Shown here: piece after piece, positions 27,292-35,869 of the stretch
Layout: the number at the start of each line of letters is the position of its first letter
How positions within the stretch are numbered: the stretch's first letter is position 1
Assembly (NCBI RefSeq): GCF_018219155.1
Contig: NZ_CP056123.1
Coordinates: 3,233,505-3,297,504 of the forward strand
Direction of reading: 5' to 3'
DNA from: Moritella sp. 24
Lineage (GTDB): Bacteria > Pseudomonadota > Gammaproteobacteria > Enterobacterales > Moritellaceae
Length of the DNA: 64,000 bases
The notes under the pieces: generated by a model
Databases searched by the model: none
Seen by the model: only the letters and a program-made list of their open reading frames with translations
Told to the model about the DNA's origin: nothing
Position numbers and translations under genes: made by a program

Positions 27292-29205
27292 ATGGAACAT
27301 GGCGTATTATTTAATACTTTCATCTATCTTGCTGCAGGTGTTGTTGCAGTACCTATTGCCAAACGTTTAGGACTTGGTTCAGTACTCGGCTACTTGATTG
27401 CAGGCGTCATCGTTGGGCCTTATGCTTTAAGCTTAATATCCAATCAACAAGATGTTATGCATGTAGCTGAGTTCGGTGTTGTCATGATGCTATTTTTAGT
27501 GGGCTTAGAATTAAGACCCGCTTTATTATGGCAATTGAAAATGCCGATACTGGGCACTGGTGGGCTACAACTTTGTGCCACCACCTTATTTATTTTCTTA
27601 TTATTACTTGCTTGCGGCCTTGCTTGGCAAACCTCACTCGCAATTGGCTTAATTGTGGCATTGTCATCGACCGCTATTGTGCTGCAAAATTTACAAGAAC
27701 GAGAATTGATGAAAACAGAAGCCGGTAAGAATGCTTTTGCCGTATTATTGTTTCAAGATATTGCCGTTATCCCCATCCTATCGATATTACCCTTACTCGT
27801 CATACAAGACACAACGGTTATTGAATCCTCTATACCCAGTTGGCAAAGTGCATTAATGATTGCAGGCGTCATTGCAGGTATTATCATTGGTGGTCACTTT
27901 TTAGTTGTGCCGCTATTACGCATTATTGCCAGTTCTCGCTCACGTGAAATCTTCATTGCAACTGCTCTAGCACTTGTTGTGGGTATCGCTTTAGCAATGG
28001 AAGCCGTTGGTTTATCTGCGGCACTCGGTACATTCTTAGCTGGTGTGGTATTAGCAGACAGTGAATACCGTCATGAATTAGAAAGTGATATAGAGCCATT
28101 CAAAAGCTTGCTACTTGGTATTTTCTTTATCTCTGTTGGCGCAAGTATCGATTTCAACCTGCTACTTGATCAACCTATACTCGTTGCCTTACTCGTTGGG
28201 GGATTGATTGCCGTTAAATTTATTGTGCTATTTGTTACTGGGATCGTCTTTAAGATCCAGCGTAGTCAAAATTGGCTGTTTTCCTGTGCATTAGCCCAAG
28301 GTGGTGAGTTCGCCTTTGTATTGACCTCATTCGCACTGCAACGTCAGGTTCTAGATAATGAAATAGCGAGTTTATTAGTTTTAGTCGTCACCTTATCAAT
28401 GGTATTCACTCCACTATTATTAATTATTTACGATAAAGTGATAGCACCAACATTCAAACGTAGGTTGCCACAGCAAGAAGATAAAGAGACTCCAGAGCAT
28501 CAGATCCCTGATGATACAGATAGCTCGGTAATCATTGCAGGTTTTGGTGGCTTTGGGCAAGTTGTCGGCCGATTACTGCACGGCTACCATATCAACACGA
28601 CTATTTTAGAAAATGATGTGGGCCAGATAGAGCTATTACAGCAATTCAAATACAAGGTATTTTATGGCGATGCTGAGCAGCTAAATTTGTTACATTCCGC
28701 AGGGGCAGATAACGCGAAATTATTTATTATTGCGGTAGAGAGTGCCAGCCGTACTAAGCGTATCTTGATCCAAGTGAAGAAACATTTTCCACACCTCACT
28801 GTATTAGCACGTGCAACCGATCGTAATCACGCACAACAATTAATCCGTCTTGGTGCTGACCACGTGTTTAGAGAGTCTCTCGATTCAGGGATCAGTTTGG
28901 GTGTTGAAACATTAAAAGCATTAGGGATGCGTGCCAATCAGGCTCATCGTGCTGGTCAAGTGTTCCGTCGTCATGACGAAGCGGTATTACATGAAGAAGC
29001 AAAACGTATACACGAACACGAGCCAGAGTTTGTGAACCGCAGCCTGACTGAACGCCGTATACTTAAAAAGCTATTGGGATTAGATGCGTTGACCTATTAC
29101 GACAATTTAAATGACGCTTGGTCAACAGAAGCACACAGCAACCAAGATAAAAATACAGTCGGTAATTTAGCTGCTGCGCATAAGCATAATAAATCGAGTA
29201 GCTAA
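27292..29205 (+). CDS. KefB/KefC-type glutathione-gated potassium efflux antiporter
   Basis: CPA2-family K+/H+ antiporter of 637 residues. It has about 12 N-terminal membrane helices (LGLGSVLGYLIAGVIVGPYA near 25-44, VLLFQDIAVIPIL near 151-163, SEYRHELESDIEPFKSLLLGIFF near 257-280). A cytoplasmic RCK/TrkA-N nucleotide-binding domain follows (about 405-520, VIIAGFGGFGQVVGRLL). In E. coli such proteins are kept closed by glutathione and opened by its electrophile adducts, which protects cells by acidification. The C-terminal tail beyond about 590 is poorly conserved. GGAG lies upstream of ATG. A 21-bp hairpin terminator follows. Confidence 0.9.
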   Translation: MEHGVLFNTFIYLAAGVVAVPIAKRLGLGSVLGYLIAGVIVGPYALSLISNQQDVMHVAEFGVVMMLFLVGLELRPALLWQLKMPILGTGGLQLCATTLFIFLLLLACGLAWQTSLAIGLIVALSSTAIVLQNLQERELMKTEAGKNAFAVLLFQDIAVIPILSILPLLVIQDTTVIESSIPSWQSALMIAGVIAGIIIGGHFLVVPLLRIIASSRSREIFIATALALVVGIALAMEAVGLSAALGTFLAGVVLADSEYRHELESDIEPFKSLLLGIFFISVGASIDFNLLLDQPILVALLVGGLIAVKFIVLFVTGIVFKIQRSQNWLFSCALAQGGEFAFVLTSFALQRQVLDNEIASLLVLVVTLSMVFTPLLLIIYDKVIAPTFKRRLPQQEDKETPEHQIPDDTDSSVIIAGFGGFGQVVGRLLHGYHINTTILENDVGQIELLQQFKYKVFYGDAEQLNLLHSAGADNAKLFIIAVESASRTKRILIQVKKHFPHLTVLARATDRNHAQQLIRLGADHVFRESLDSGISLGVETLKALGMRANQAHRAGQVFRRHDEAVLHEEAKRIHEHEPEFVNRSLTERRILKKLLGLDALTYYDNLNDAWSTEAHSNQDKNTVGNLAAAHKHNKSSS

Positions 29206-29236
29206 CGGTAGTAATCCGTTAGTTTAACTCACAATG

Positions 29237-29285
29237 TATAGCTCTGTTTATTGCGTGTTTCGATCACGCAATAAACAGAGCTATA
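29237..29285. terminator. Hairpin with 21-bp perfect stem between convergent genes
   Basis: Bases 29237-29257 are the exact complement of 29265-29285, with a 7-base loop (TTTCGAT). It lies between the Kef antiporter and the MipA/OmpV-like gene. There is no long T-run, but the stem is exceptionally long. Confidence 0.75.
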
Positions 29286-29310
29286 ATCTTTAGCAATGCC
29301 ACTGAATTCT

Positions 29311-30723
29311 TTAGAAGTGCCACTGCAGGTAAACGGTTTGGTAATTACTGCCACCTTTAATACGACCAAACGCAGAACTAGTTTCAAAGATACCAGAACG
29401 GTGATGAATACTATAACCTAACCACGTTTGTGCGAGGGCTTTACTGCCAAAGATATCACCAACATTCACATCCAAAGAAAAATCAACATAGTTAAGTAAT
29501 TTAGATGCATTCTCATAGCCACGCTTACTGTCTTCACCGACTAATTCAAATCCTTCGATATACGTAACATCTGACACATAAGATAAACCTTCAGCAAGAC
29601 CTACACGCCAACGAGGACCCAGTTCAAACGTATAAAAAGCTTTAATCGCAAGGACGACTTCGCCAATATCTTTTTGTACATCTGAACTATAATGCCAAGC
29701 AATACCCGGTGTGAAATACAAATCAATCGGTAATGAAAACAAGTTATCACCAACTTGAGTACCATAAAATAGAGAACTCATTTGGTTGTTTTCAGTATCT
29801 CGTTCAGCTTGGAACATCAATACCTCACCAATATCTGACGGTGTCGCCCAACCATGTGCTAAACGTAAATATTCATCATTTTTTTGTTTCTCTGATGTAC
29901 GTATAAATGGCTTCTCAGGATCGGGATAAAAAGCAATGCCTAAAAATGACTCTAACTGATAATTCTTGTCTACAATACTTAAGTCATGCACATTATTTTC
30001 TAAACGCGTTACACCAAACTGACCAATAAGGTGAAGATTACTAGCAACATGATAAGCCGCTTTCACACCACCACTCACAGAAACACCCGCGCCCGCTTTC
30101 TCACGGTCAAAACCATAGTAGTGGTCGTTAAAATCAGCCGTTTTCCACTTTAATTCCGCAAATGGGATCAATGACAAACGATCATAATGCCAAGAATATT
30201 GTGCTCTTGTCACACCATAAACGCGCTGATAGTTATCAGAAAGCACAGCAATGTCAGCTGCCCACGGACCATCAAAATAACGATACTGTAAACCAAAATC
30301 AAAAGACTGTCCCTTCACTTCATTTTGAAATTCTTTAGGGATATCATTAAATCTAAAACGGCTATACGCGTTTACTTCGTGATCATCTTGTTTCCAAAGA
30401 TGAATACCACCTTCTAAACCTCGAATAAAACCATATTCATTCTCGAAACGAATTAAAGGTAAAATATCATATACCGCTGTATCTTCACTCATCTCAGACA
30501 CTGCGAAAGGGATATCAGCACGACGTATACCTATCGCTAAACCCCATTGGCTATCAGGTAATTCAGTTGTATTCGTTACCTCGCTATCACTTACTAACTC
30601 GGTAGAAACATTTTCCGATTGAATTTCATTATCAATAGTCGTGCTATTTTCAGCATAGACAACACTTGAAGACATACTGAAAATACACGCCAAGCGTATA
30701 ATACTGCGATAGCCTACCCACAT
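29311..30723 (-). CDS. Large MipA/OmpV-family outer-membrane protein with PagL-like C-terminal motif
   Basis: 470-residue exported beta-barrel protein. After a signal peptide (about 1-24) and an acidic stretch, residues about 58-290 match the MipA/OmpV pattern (ADFNDHYYGFDREKAGAGVS, HLIGQFGVTRLENNVHDLSIVDKNYQ). MipA/OmpV proteins are usually about 250 residues, so this one has an extra C-terminal half. That half ends WLGYSIHHRSGIF (about 435-446) and GSNYQTVYLQWHF. The H-x-S arrangement and barrel ending recall the lipid A deacylase PagL, but I cannot place its catalytic Glu, so this is a suggestion only. Two DUF1566 genes lie upstream on the same strand. Confidence 0.62.
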   Translation of the reverse strand: MWVGYRSIIRLACIFSMSSSVVYAENSTTIDNEIQSENVSTELVSDSEVTNTTELPDSQWGLAIGIRRADIPFAVSEMSEDTAVYDILPLIRFENEYGFIRGLEGGIHLWKQDDHEVNAYSRFRFNDIPKEFQNEVKGQSFDFGLQYRYFDGPWAADIAVLSDNYQRVYGVTRAQYSWHYDRLSLIPFAELKWKTADFNDHYYGFDREKAGAGVSVSGGVKAAYHVASNLHLIGQFGVTRLENNVHDLSIVDKNYQLESFLGIAFYPDPEKPFIRTSEKQKNDEYLRLAHGWATPSDIGEVLMFQAERDTENNQMSSLFYGTQVGDNLFSLPIDLYFTPGIAWHYSSDVQKDIGEVVLAIKAFYTFELGPRWRVGLAEGLSYVSDVTYIEGFELVGEDSKRGYENASKLLNYVDFSLDVNVGDIFGSKALAQTWLGYSIHHRSGIFETSSAFGRIKGGSNYQTVYLQWHF

Positions 30724-30818
30724 AATATTTGTAATACCTATTGGTTATAAATAATTGCCGCTATATTACCCATGGTAATAAGAAACCACAATACAAATAT
30801 AACTATAAATAACAGATA

Positions 30819-31394
30819 TTAATCATAGGCTTGCTGACATGCTGCATCGCAACTACGTACTAAACGAACATTTAAACGTTCACTATTTGAGACGCTATAC
30901 AATAATCCATTTTGAAATTCGATTTGCCACGCCTTTCCTCCATTAGTACTGCTTGGCGTGTTAGACCACGACTTAGAAATCGCTGGTAATAATGGTGCAT
31001 TGAGAAACACTGATTTATTCAAACTGGGTTCTTCGCAGGCAGTTTCAATAATACTATAAAGCTCTTTAATATCAGGTAATCGCCAGTCTTTATGACCTGA
31101 ACTCGTTACATTAAACACCCCAGGTGCTGCCAACGCTTCCCACCAAGTAAAGTAACGTATCAACCCTTGTTCGCAACGTGAACCTACCAGTCCGATAACA
31201 CACACTTGCCACTCTAATCTTGTCGCCTTATCAAATAAAGTGCAGTCAGAATTCCGAACAAAACGCTCTGTTGGTGTTGAATATTGAGCATTATCATTGC
31301 AGCGTTGCTCTAGCCCTCTAACAGTCATAGGTGTGACGAATAGCATAACGCTAATCACATAGAGAATACGACGAGTTAAATTGATGTTCATCAT
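30819..31394 (-). CDS. Secreted DUF1566 (Lcl C-terminal-like) protein
   Basis: 191-residue protein with an N-terminal signal peptide (about 1-27, VTPMTVRG). A single DUF1566 domain follows, recognised by TRLEWQVC, HKDWRLPDIKELYSIIE, SWSNTPSS, AWQIEFQNG and NVRLVRSCD. Such domains occur in secreted and surface proteins of aquatic bacteria; the function is not established. Six or more cysteines suggest disulfides in the envelope. AAAGGATT precedes ATG. It is 39 bases downstream of a second DUF1566 gene and probably shares its transcript. Confidence 0.78.
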   Translation of the reverse strand: MMNINLTRRILYVISVMLFVTPMTVRGLEQRCNDNAQYSTPTERFVRNSDCTLFDKATRLEWQVCVIGLVGSRCEQGLIRYFTWWEALAAPGVFNVTSSGHKDWRLPDIKELYSIIETACEEPSLNKSVFLNAPLLPAISKSWSNTPSSTNGGKAWQIEFQNGLLYSVSNSERLNVRLVRSCDAACQQAYD

Positions 31395-31433
31395 TAAATC
31401 CTTTTATGATTTCAGCCTGTTGCTGAGGACCAT

Positions 31434-32150
31434 TTATTCGATATTATTACGTACTAAACGCACTGCTCTCGGTATATTCGTCAAATTCCCCTGAATATTG
31501 CCATACAAAAAATTCACCATCCAAGCTGAATCTAAATCATCAATATCAATATCAGCAGTCCAGTAATATTCATTTTGTGCATAAGGAAAATACGCTATTT
31601 CAACTGCAGGAATTGCTTGAGAATAATTAATAATACTTTGTAATTCTAATCGCGTTGGTAAGCGCCAATCACTATAGCCACACCAATTTAATTGATTCAT
31701 CGCCAACATGAATTTTTCGGTATCACAATGACGACTATCAACACAAATACCGCCATTTTCAGCAACGCCATGACCATTAAATTCCTGACTACTAGACTTA
31801 AACCATGAGTAAACATAATCAGCATCATTAACACTACCGTTACCAAGCGCCGATTTGACCTCCCACATCAGCTCTGTTTGATTATCTAAAACGCAAGACC
31901 ACTCAGTCGAATTTTCAGAAACTGCGACTCCTTTGGCCCCTATTTTGGCTAAATCTAACAAGCTCTCTTGAGATATAAAATTCTCATCAACACTAATTCC
32001 AGCAGGATTTAAATTCATACGTATGCTGTAATCAGGCAGAAAAAAACTACCACCAGCCCCTGGATAACTATTTCGCTCTACGTTACTGTCACTACCATTA
32101 GGACAACCTACAAGCAATAAACTACTAAAAATGATGATTAAATATTTCAT
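31434..32150 (-). CDS. DUF1566 lipoprotein
   Basis: 238-residue lipoprotein (lipobox LLVGC, Cys near 16) with a C-terminal DUF1566 domain: TELMWEVKS, GYSDWRLPTRLELQSIINYS, YWTADIDIDDLDSAWMVNF and PRAVRLVRN. It pairs with the soluble DUF1566 protein downstream and may sit on the same transcript as the MipA/OmpV-like barrel. A shared role at the outer membrane is inferred from signals and gene order only. Confidence 0.76.
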   Translation of the reverse strand: MKYLIIIFSSLLLVGCPNGSDSNVERNSYPGAGGSFFLPDYSIRMNLNPAGISVDENFISQESLLDLAKIGAKGVAVSENSTEWSCVLDNQTELMWEVKSALGNGSVNDADYVYSWFKSSSQEFNGHGVAENGGICVDSRHCDTEKFMLAMNQLNWCGYSDWRLPTRLELQSIINYSQAIPAVEIAYFPYAQNEYYWTADIDIDDLDSAWMVNFLYGNIQGNLTNIPRAVRLVRNNIE

Positions 32151-32230
32151 AAAGACACTCTTAAAGTGTGATATAGATCGAAGTTTAGATTACAAACTTT
32201 GATATTTCACCAAAAAACAACCCCAATTAA

Positions 32231-32245
32231 TAGACGACCGGTCTA
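32231..32245. promoter_or_regulatory. Operator-like palindrome, distal copy, upstream of the CurA-like gene
   Basis: TAGACGACCGGTCTA. It shares AGACGAYCGGTC with the copy at 32348-32362 and resembles operators of TetR-family repressors that control reductase genes. Confidence 0.5.
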
Positions 32246-32347
32246 CTAAGGCGTATCTTTAAGGCATCACCATTTATCTTTAATACAGTACTGATATCGA
32301 TCGTATTTAGAATCGGAAATAATCCTACCTTATTTACACCTAATTAA

Positions 32348-32362
32348 AAGACGATCGGTCAT
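32348..32362. promoter_or_regulatory. Operator-like palindrome, proximal copy, upstream of the CurA-like gene
   Basis: AAGACGATCGGTCAT, 35 bases before the start codon and exactly 117 bases from the distal copy. 11 of 15 aligned positions are identical. Confidence 0.5.
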
Positions 32363-32396
32363 TACATTGTAAATGACTTATATATAAGGAGCTTTT

Positions 32397-33428
32397 ATGC
32401 CTCAATCAAATGTTATAAATCGCCGTATTACACTGGCTTCACGACCTGTTGGTGCTCCGACAGCAACCAATTTTCGCCTTGAAGAAACAGTAATCCCAAC
32501 ACCAAAATCAGGTGAAATATTATTACGAACAAGTTATTTATCACTTGATCCTTATATGCGAGGTCGCATGAATGATGGGGCATCTTACGCTGAACCCGTT
32601 GGTATTGACGGTACTATGGTGGGCGCAACGGTATGCCAAGTAGTGACTTCGTTACACCCAGACTACCAAGTTGATGAATGGGTACTTGCTTATACAGGCT
32701 GGCAAGATTACGGCATTTCAAATGGTGAAGGTCTTGTAAAGTTAGGCTCTGATCCAACCAATGCTTCTTATGCGCTTGGGATCTTAGGAATGCCCGGCTT
32801 TACCGCTTATATGGGCCTGCTTGATATCGGCCAACCTAAAACAGGCGATACGCTTGTTGTGGCTGCAGCAACAGGACCAGTTGGCGCAACCGTCGGTCAG
32901 ATTGGTAAACTAAAAGGGTGCTATGTCGTGGGTATTGCAGGCGGGGCTGAAAAGTGTAAATACGCTGAAGACGTATTAGGCTTTGATAAATGTATCGATC
33001 ATAAAGCGGCAGATTTTGATGCGCAATTACGTACAGCCTGTCCAAAGGGAATTGATGTGTATTTTGAAAATGTGGGCGGCAAAGTATTCGATAGCGTGCT
33101 ACCACAACTTAATACAGGCGCACGCGTACCCGTATGCGGTTTGGTTTCACAATATAACGCAACAGAATTACCATCAGGTCCCGATCGTTTATCACTATTA
33201 ATGGGCACCTTATTGGTCAAGCGCATTAAGATGCAGGGCTTTATCATTTTTGATGATTATGCACACCGCTATAATGAGTTTTTTGAACAAATGATGACGT
33301 GGTTACAATCAGGTCAAATCAAGTATCGTGAGCATATGGTTGACGGACTAGAAAATGCACCGTCTGCATTCACTGGTATGCTAAAAGGTGAGAACTTCGG
33401 CAAACTTGTAATTAATGTCACTAAATAA
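32397..33428 (+). CDS. Zinc-independent NADPH-dependent reductase, CurA/YncB-like
   Basis: Medium-chain dehydrogenase/reductase of the leukotriene B4 dehydrogenase/CurA group, which reduces alpha,beta-unsaturated carbonyls. At 343 residues it has the family blocks RPVGAPTATNFRLEE, LSLDPYMRGRMND (about 51-63) and the cofactor loop AAATGPVGATVGQIGKLKG (about 158-176). The zinc-ligand cysteines of classical alcohol dehydrogenases are absent. AAGGAG precedes ATG. A GST gene follows after 9 bases. Together the pair suggests detoxification of electrophiles, probably induced through the twin palindromes upstream. Confidence 0.86.
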   Translation: MPQSNVINRRITLASRPVGAPTATNFRLEETVIPTPKSGEILLRTSYLSLDPYMRGRMNDGASYAEPVGIDGTMVGATVCQVVTSLHPDYQVDEWVLAYTGWQDYGISNGEGLVKLGSDPTNASYALGILGMPGFTAYMGLLDIGQPKTGDTLVVAAATGPVGATVGQIGKLKGCYVVGIAGGAEKCKYAEDVLGFDKCIDHKAADFDAQLRTACPKGIDVYFENVGGKVFDSVLPQLNTGARVPVCGLVSQYNATELPSGPDRLSLLMGTLLVKRIKMQGFIIFDDYAHRYNEFFEQMMTWLQSGQIKYREHMVDGLENAPSAFTGMLKGENFGKLVINVTK

Positions 33429-33437
33429 GAGGCCAAA

Positions 33438-34061
33438 ATGATTAAATTACACCATTTAAACAAATCACGTTCTAAACGTATTATTTGGTTATTAGAAGAA
33501 TTAGGCGTTGATTACGAGATCATTGCATATCAGCGAGATAGCAAGACCTTCTTAGCGCCCGCTGAATTAAAAGAAATTCATCCATTGGGTAAATCACCTG
33601 TGATTGAAGATGACGGACTAGTTATCACCGAATCAGGCGCTATCACAGAATATCTTATTAATAAATATGCGGCAGATAAACTCGCACCTAAACAGTGGTC
33701 ACAAGAATACGTCGATTATTCACAATGGATACACTTTGCTGAAAGTTCTGCTATTTTACCGTTACTATTAAAGATGTTTGTTGAAAAAGATGGCTGTAAA
33801 ACTAACTTTATGGCAGATTATGCTGACATAGAGATAGCAAAAGTAATTAGCTATTTTAATGATGCGCTCGCAGATAAAAAATACCTTGTTTCAGAGCAGT
33901 TAACAGGGGCCGATATTATGATGTCATTTATTGTTGAGATATTAGGTAATAACAATGCACTGGCTCATTTTACCCACCTAGCTCGTTACAACAAACAGCT
34001 TCATACCCATCCAAGCTTATTAAAAGCCATAGAAATAGAAGCTAAATACGATAACAGTTAA
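33438..34061 (+). CDS. Glutathione S-transferase
   Basis: Cytosolic GST of 207 residues. The N-terminal thioredoxin-like domain (about 1-80) has NKSRSKRIIWLLEELGVDYEI and the cis-Pro/ES glutathione site HPLGKSPVIEDDGLVITESGAI. An all-helical C-terminal domain ends with the N-capping region QLTGADIMMSF. It follows the CurA-like reductase with an AGAGG ribosome site in the 9-base gap, so the two are co-transcribed. The class and substrate are not determined. Confidence 0.88.
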   Translation: MIKLHHLNKSRSKRIIWLLEELGVDYEIIAYQRDSKTFLAPAELKEIHPLGKSPVIEDDGLVITESGAITEYLINKYAADKLAPKQWSQEYVDYSQWIHFAESSAILPLLLKMFVEKDGCKTNFMADYADIEIAKVISYFNDALADKKYLVSEQLTGADIMMSFIVEILGNNNALAHFTHLARYNKQLHTHPSLLKAIEIEAKYDNS

Positions 34062-34093
34062 ATCCTATCGCAGAGTTACACTATATAGTTACA

Positions 34094-34169
34094 CAGTAGG
34101 ATAGTTAAACAGTAGATCTACATAATAGAACGACACAGTAGAGCAACATAGTAAAACTGCGCAGTAGAA
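34094..34169 (+). repeat. Degenerate short tandem repeats after the GST gene
   Basis: About six copies of an ACACAGTAG-like unit (variants AACAGTAG, ACATAATAG, ACATAGTA, GCAGTAG) spaced 13-16 bases apart. It is followed directly by a hairpin. Confidence 0.55.
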
Positions 34170-34172
34170 CCG

Positions 34173-34213
34173 CACGAGTGACTAAAGTAAGAGATCACCT
34201 TAGTCACTACGTG
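34173..34213 (+). terminator. Hairpin after the GST gene
   Basis: CACG-AGTGACTAA pairs with TTAGTCACT-A-CGTG (13 bp with one bulged A). There is no strong T-run, so it is a terminator candidate only. Confidence 0.45.
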
Positions 34214-34321
34214 AATAAAAAACCATAAATAAAGCATAAAAATCCATTTATTACTGATTTATCATTGACCGACTCTCCAAAGTTAAATACTATATTTATT
34301 TTAACAATGGATATGTTAGTC

Positions 34322-35869
34322 ATGGATTACTTATTACCACTATCCCCTTCTTTACTTGCACTTTTCTTAGCATTTACTACTCGTAGAGTTATTTTATCGC
34401 TATTTTGCGCTGTTCTACTCGGTAGCTTTATTCTTCACGATTATGCACCGATAGAGTCTATTATTGCCGTCTACAAAGATGGTATCTTTAATCAACTGAA
34501 GGGCAGCAACGCACAGATCGTTATCGTTATTACGATCATATCTGGTTTTATCTACCTGCTTGAATCCTCTAAAGCAATGACTGCATTTTCACAAGCAATC
34601 ACGCGTTACGTCAGCACGCCAGCCAAGTTAAAAGCAGGCACTTGGTTGTCCGGCATTGCTATCTTTTTTACCGATTCTGGTAATTCACTGATCCTAGGCC
34701 CTATTTATCGTCCACTATACGATAAAATGAAAATATGCCGTGAAAAACTCGCACTGATTATCGATTCAACCTCTTCGCCAGTATGTGTACTGATCCCTGT
34801 CATTAGTTGGGGTGTTTACTCGATGGGATTAATGGAAAAAGCATATACCAATGTCGGCTTAGAAAAAGATGGATTAGCGTTATTTAAAGAAGTTTGGTTA
34901 TTCCAGCTTTACCCACTGCTTACACTTATCGGTTTATTCTTCATTATTCTGTTTGGCGTTAATCTTGGAAAGATGAAACAAGCTCAACGAAACTGTGAAA
35001 TGGGGACAAGTGAATACCTGTCAGAAAGTGACATAACTAAAAATGATACCGTCAATCCACTGATAAACATGAATGCAGTGCAACAATATGGCGCGAAAAC
35101 TGTCGCATTAGCCCTGTCTTCACTTGCGTTATGTATGGCAGGCTTATTCTTTTACTTTACACGAGGTGCATCAGGCTCAGCGGAAGCAAAATTAGTGGGC
35201 TCAGAAATTCGAACTGCATTAGCGGTTTCCTACTCTGTTGCATCTGTTGTCACAATCATTGCTCTACGCTACTTTGGTATCCGTAAAATGAGTGCATCTG
35301 CCGATTCATTTTTCCAAGGCATGGGGAAAATTGTCAGTATCCTCTGTATTCTATTGCTTGCTTGGACACTCAGCGATATCTTAAAAGCATTAGATACAGG
35401 TGCCGTTATTGCAACTATGTTACAACAACTTAACTTCCCTATCTGGTTACTTGCCAGTACCATTTTCATTATTGGTGCATTTCTATCTATTGCGACAGGA
35501 TCGTCATGGGGTACATTTGCGTTGTTAATACCAATTGTAGCGCCGATAGCGTATAGCTTAGATGCAAGTATTATTTTATGCTTTGCAGCTGCACTCAGTG
35601 GTGGCTTATTTGGTGATCATTGCTCACCAATTTCAGATACAACGGTACTGTCATCAATGTCATCCGGTGTTAACCACATCAACCACGTTGAAACTCAAAT
35701 GCCTTATGCTATGACAACGGCATTCTTTACCTTTATCGGCTTTATTCTTGCGTCGATAAGTGGTTCTAACTTAACCGTGTTAATCATGGCTGGCGCAATG
35801 GGCAGCTTCTATTTTCTTTATTCTAAATCTCAACAAGGCAAACTAAATCATGAAAACAATTTATCTTAG
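34322..35869 (+). CDS. NhaC-family Na+/H+ antiporter-like transporter
   Basis: Integral membrane protein with about 11-12 helices. Family features include IAIFFTDSGNSLILGPIYRPLYDK, DSTSSPVCVLIPVISWGVY, SIATGSSWGTFALLIPI and ALSGGLFGDHCSPISDTTVLSSM. The longest frame begins at a TTG at 34265. I prefer the ATG at 34322 (516 residues, MDYLLPLSPSLLALF) because it begins at the first helix and has GGAT about 10 bases upstream; ATGs at 34307 and 34313 are alternatives. The 3' end overlaps the saccharopine dehydrogenase gene by 20 bases, so the transporter may move a compound linked to lysine metabolism rather than only Na+. That is inference. Confidence 0.8.
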   Translation: MDYLLPLSPSLLALFLAFTTRRVILSLFCAVLLGSFILHDYAPIESIIAVYKDGIFNQLKGSNAQIVIVITIISGFIYLLESSKAMTAFSQAITRYVSTPAKLKAGTWLSGIAIFFTDSGNSLILGPIYRPLYDKMKICREKLALIIDSTSSPVCVLIPVISWGVYSMGLMEKAYTNVGLEKDGLALFKEVWLFQLYPLLTLIGLFFIILFGVNLGKMKQAQRNCEMGTSEYLSESDITKNDTVNPLINMNAVQQYGAKTVALALSSLALCMAGLFFYFTRGASGSAEAKLVGSEIRTALAVSYSVASVVTIIALRYFGIRKMSASADSFFQGMGKIVSILCILLLAWTLSDILKALDTGAVIATMLQQLNFPIWLLASTIFIIGAFLSIATGSSWGTFALLIPIVAPIAYSLDASIILCFAAALSGGLFGDHCSPISDTTVLSSMSSGVNHINHVETQMPYAMTTAFFTFIGFILASISGSNLTVLIMAGAMGSFYFLYSKSQQGKLNHENNLS

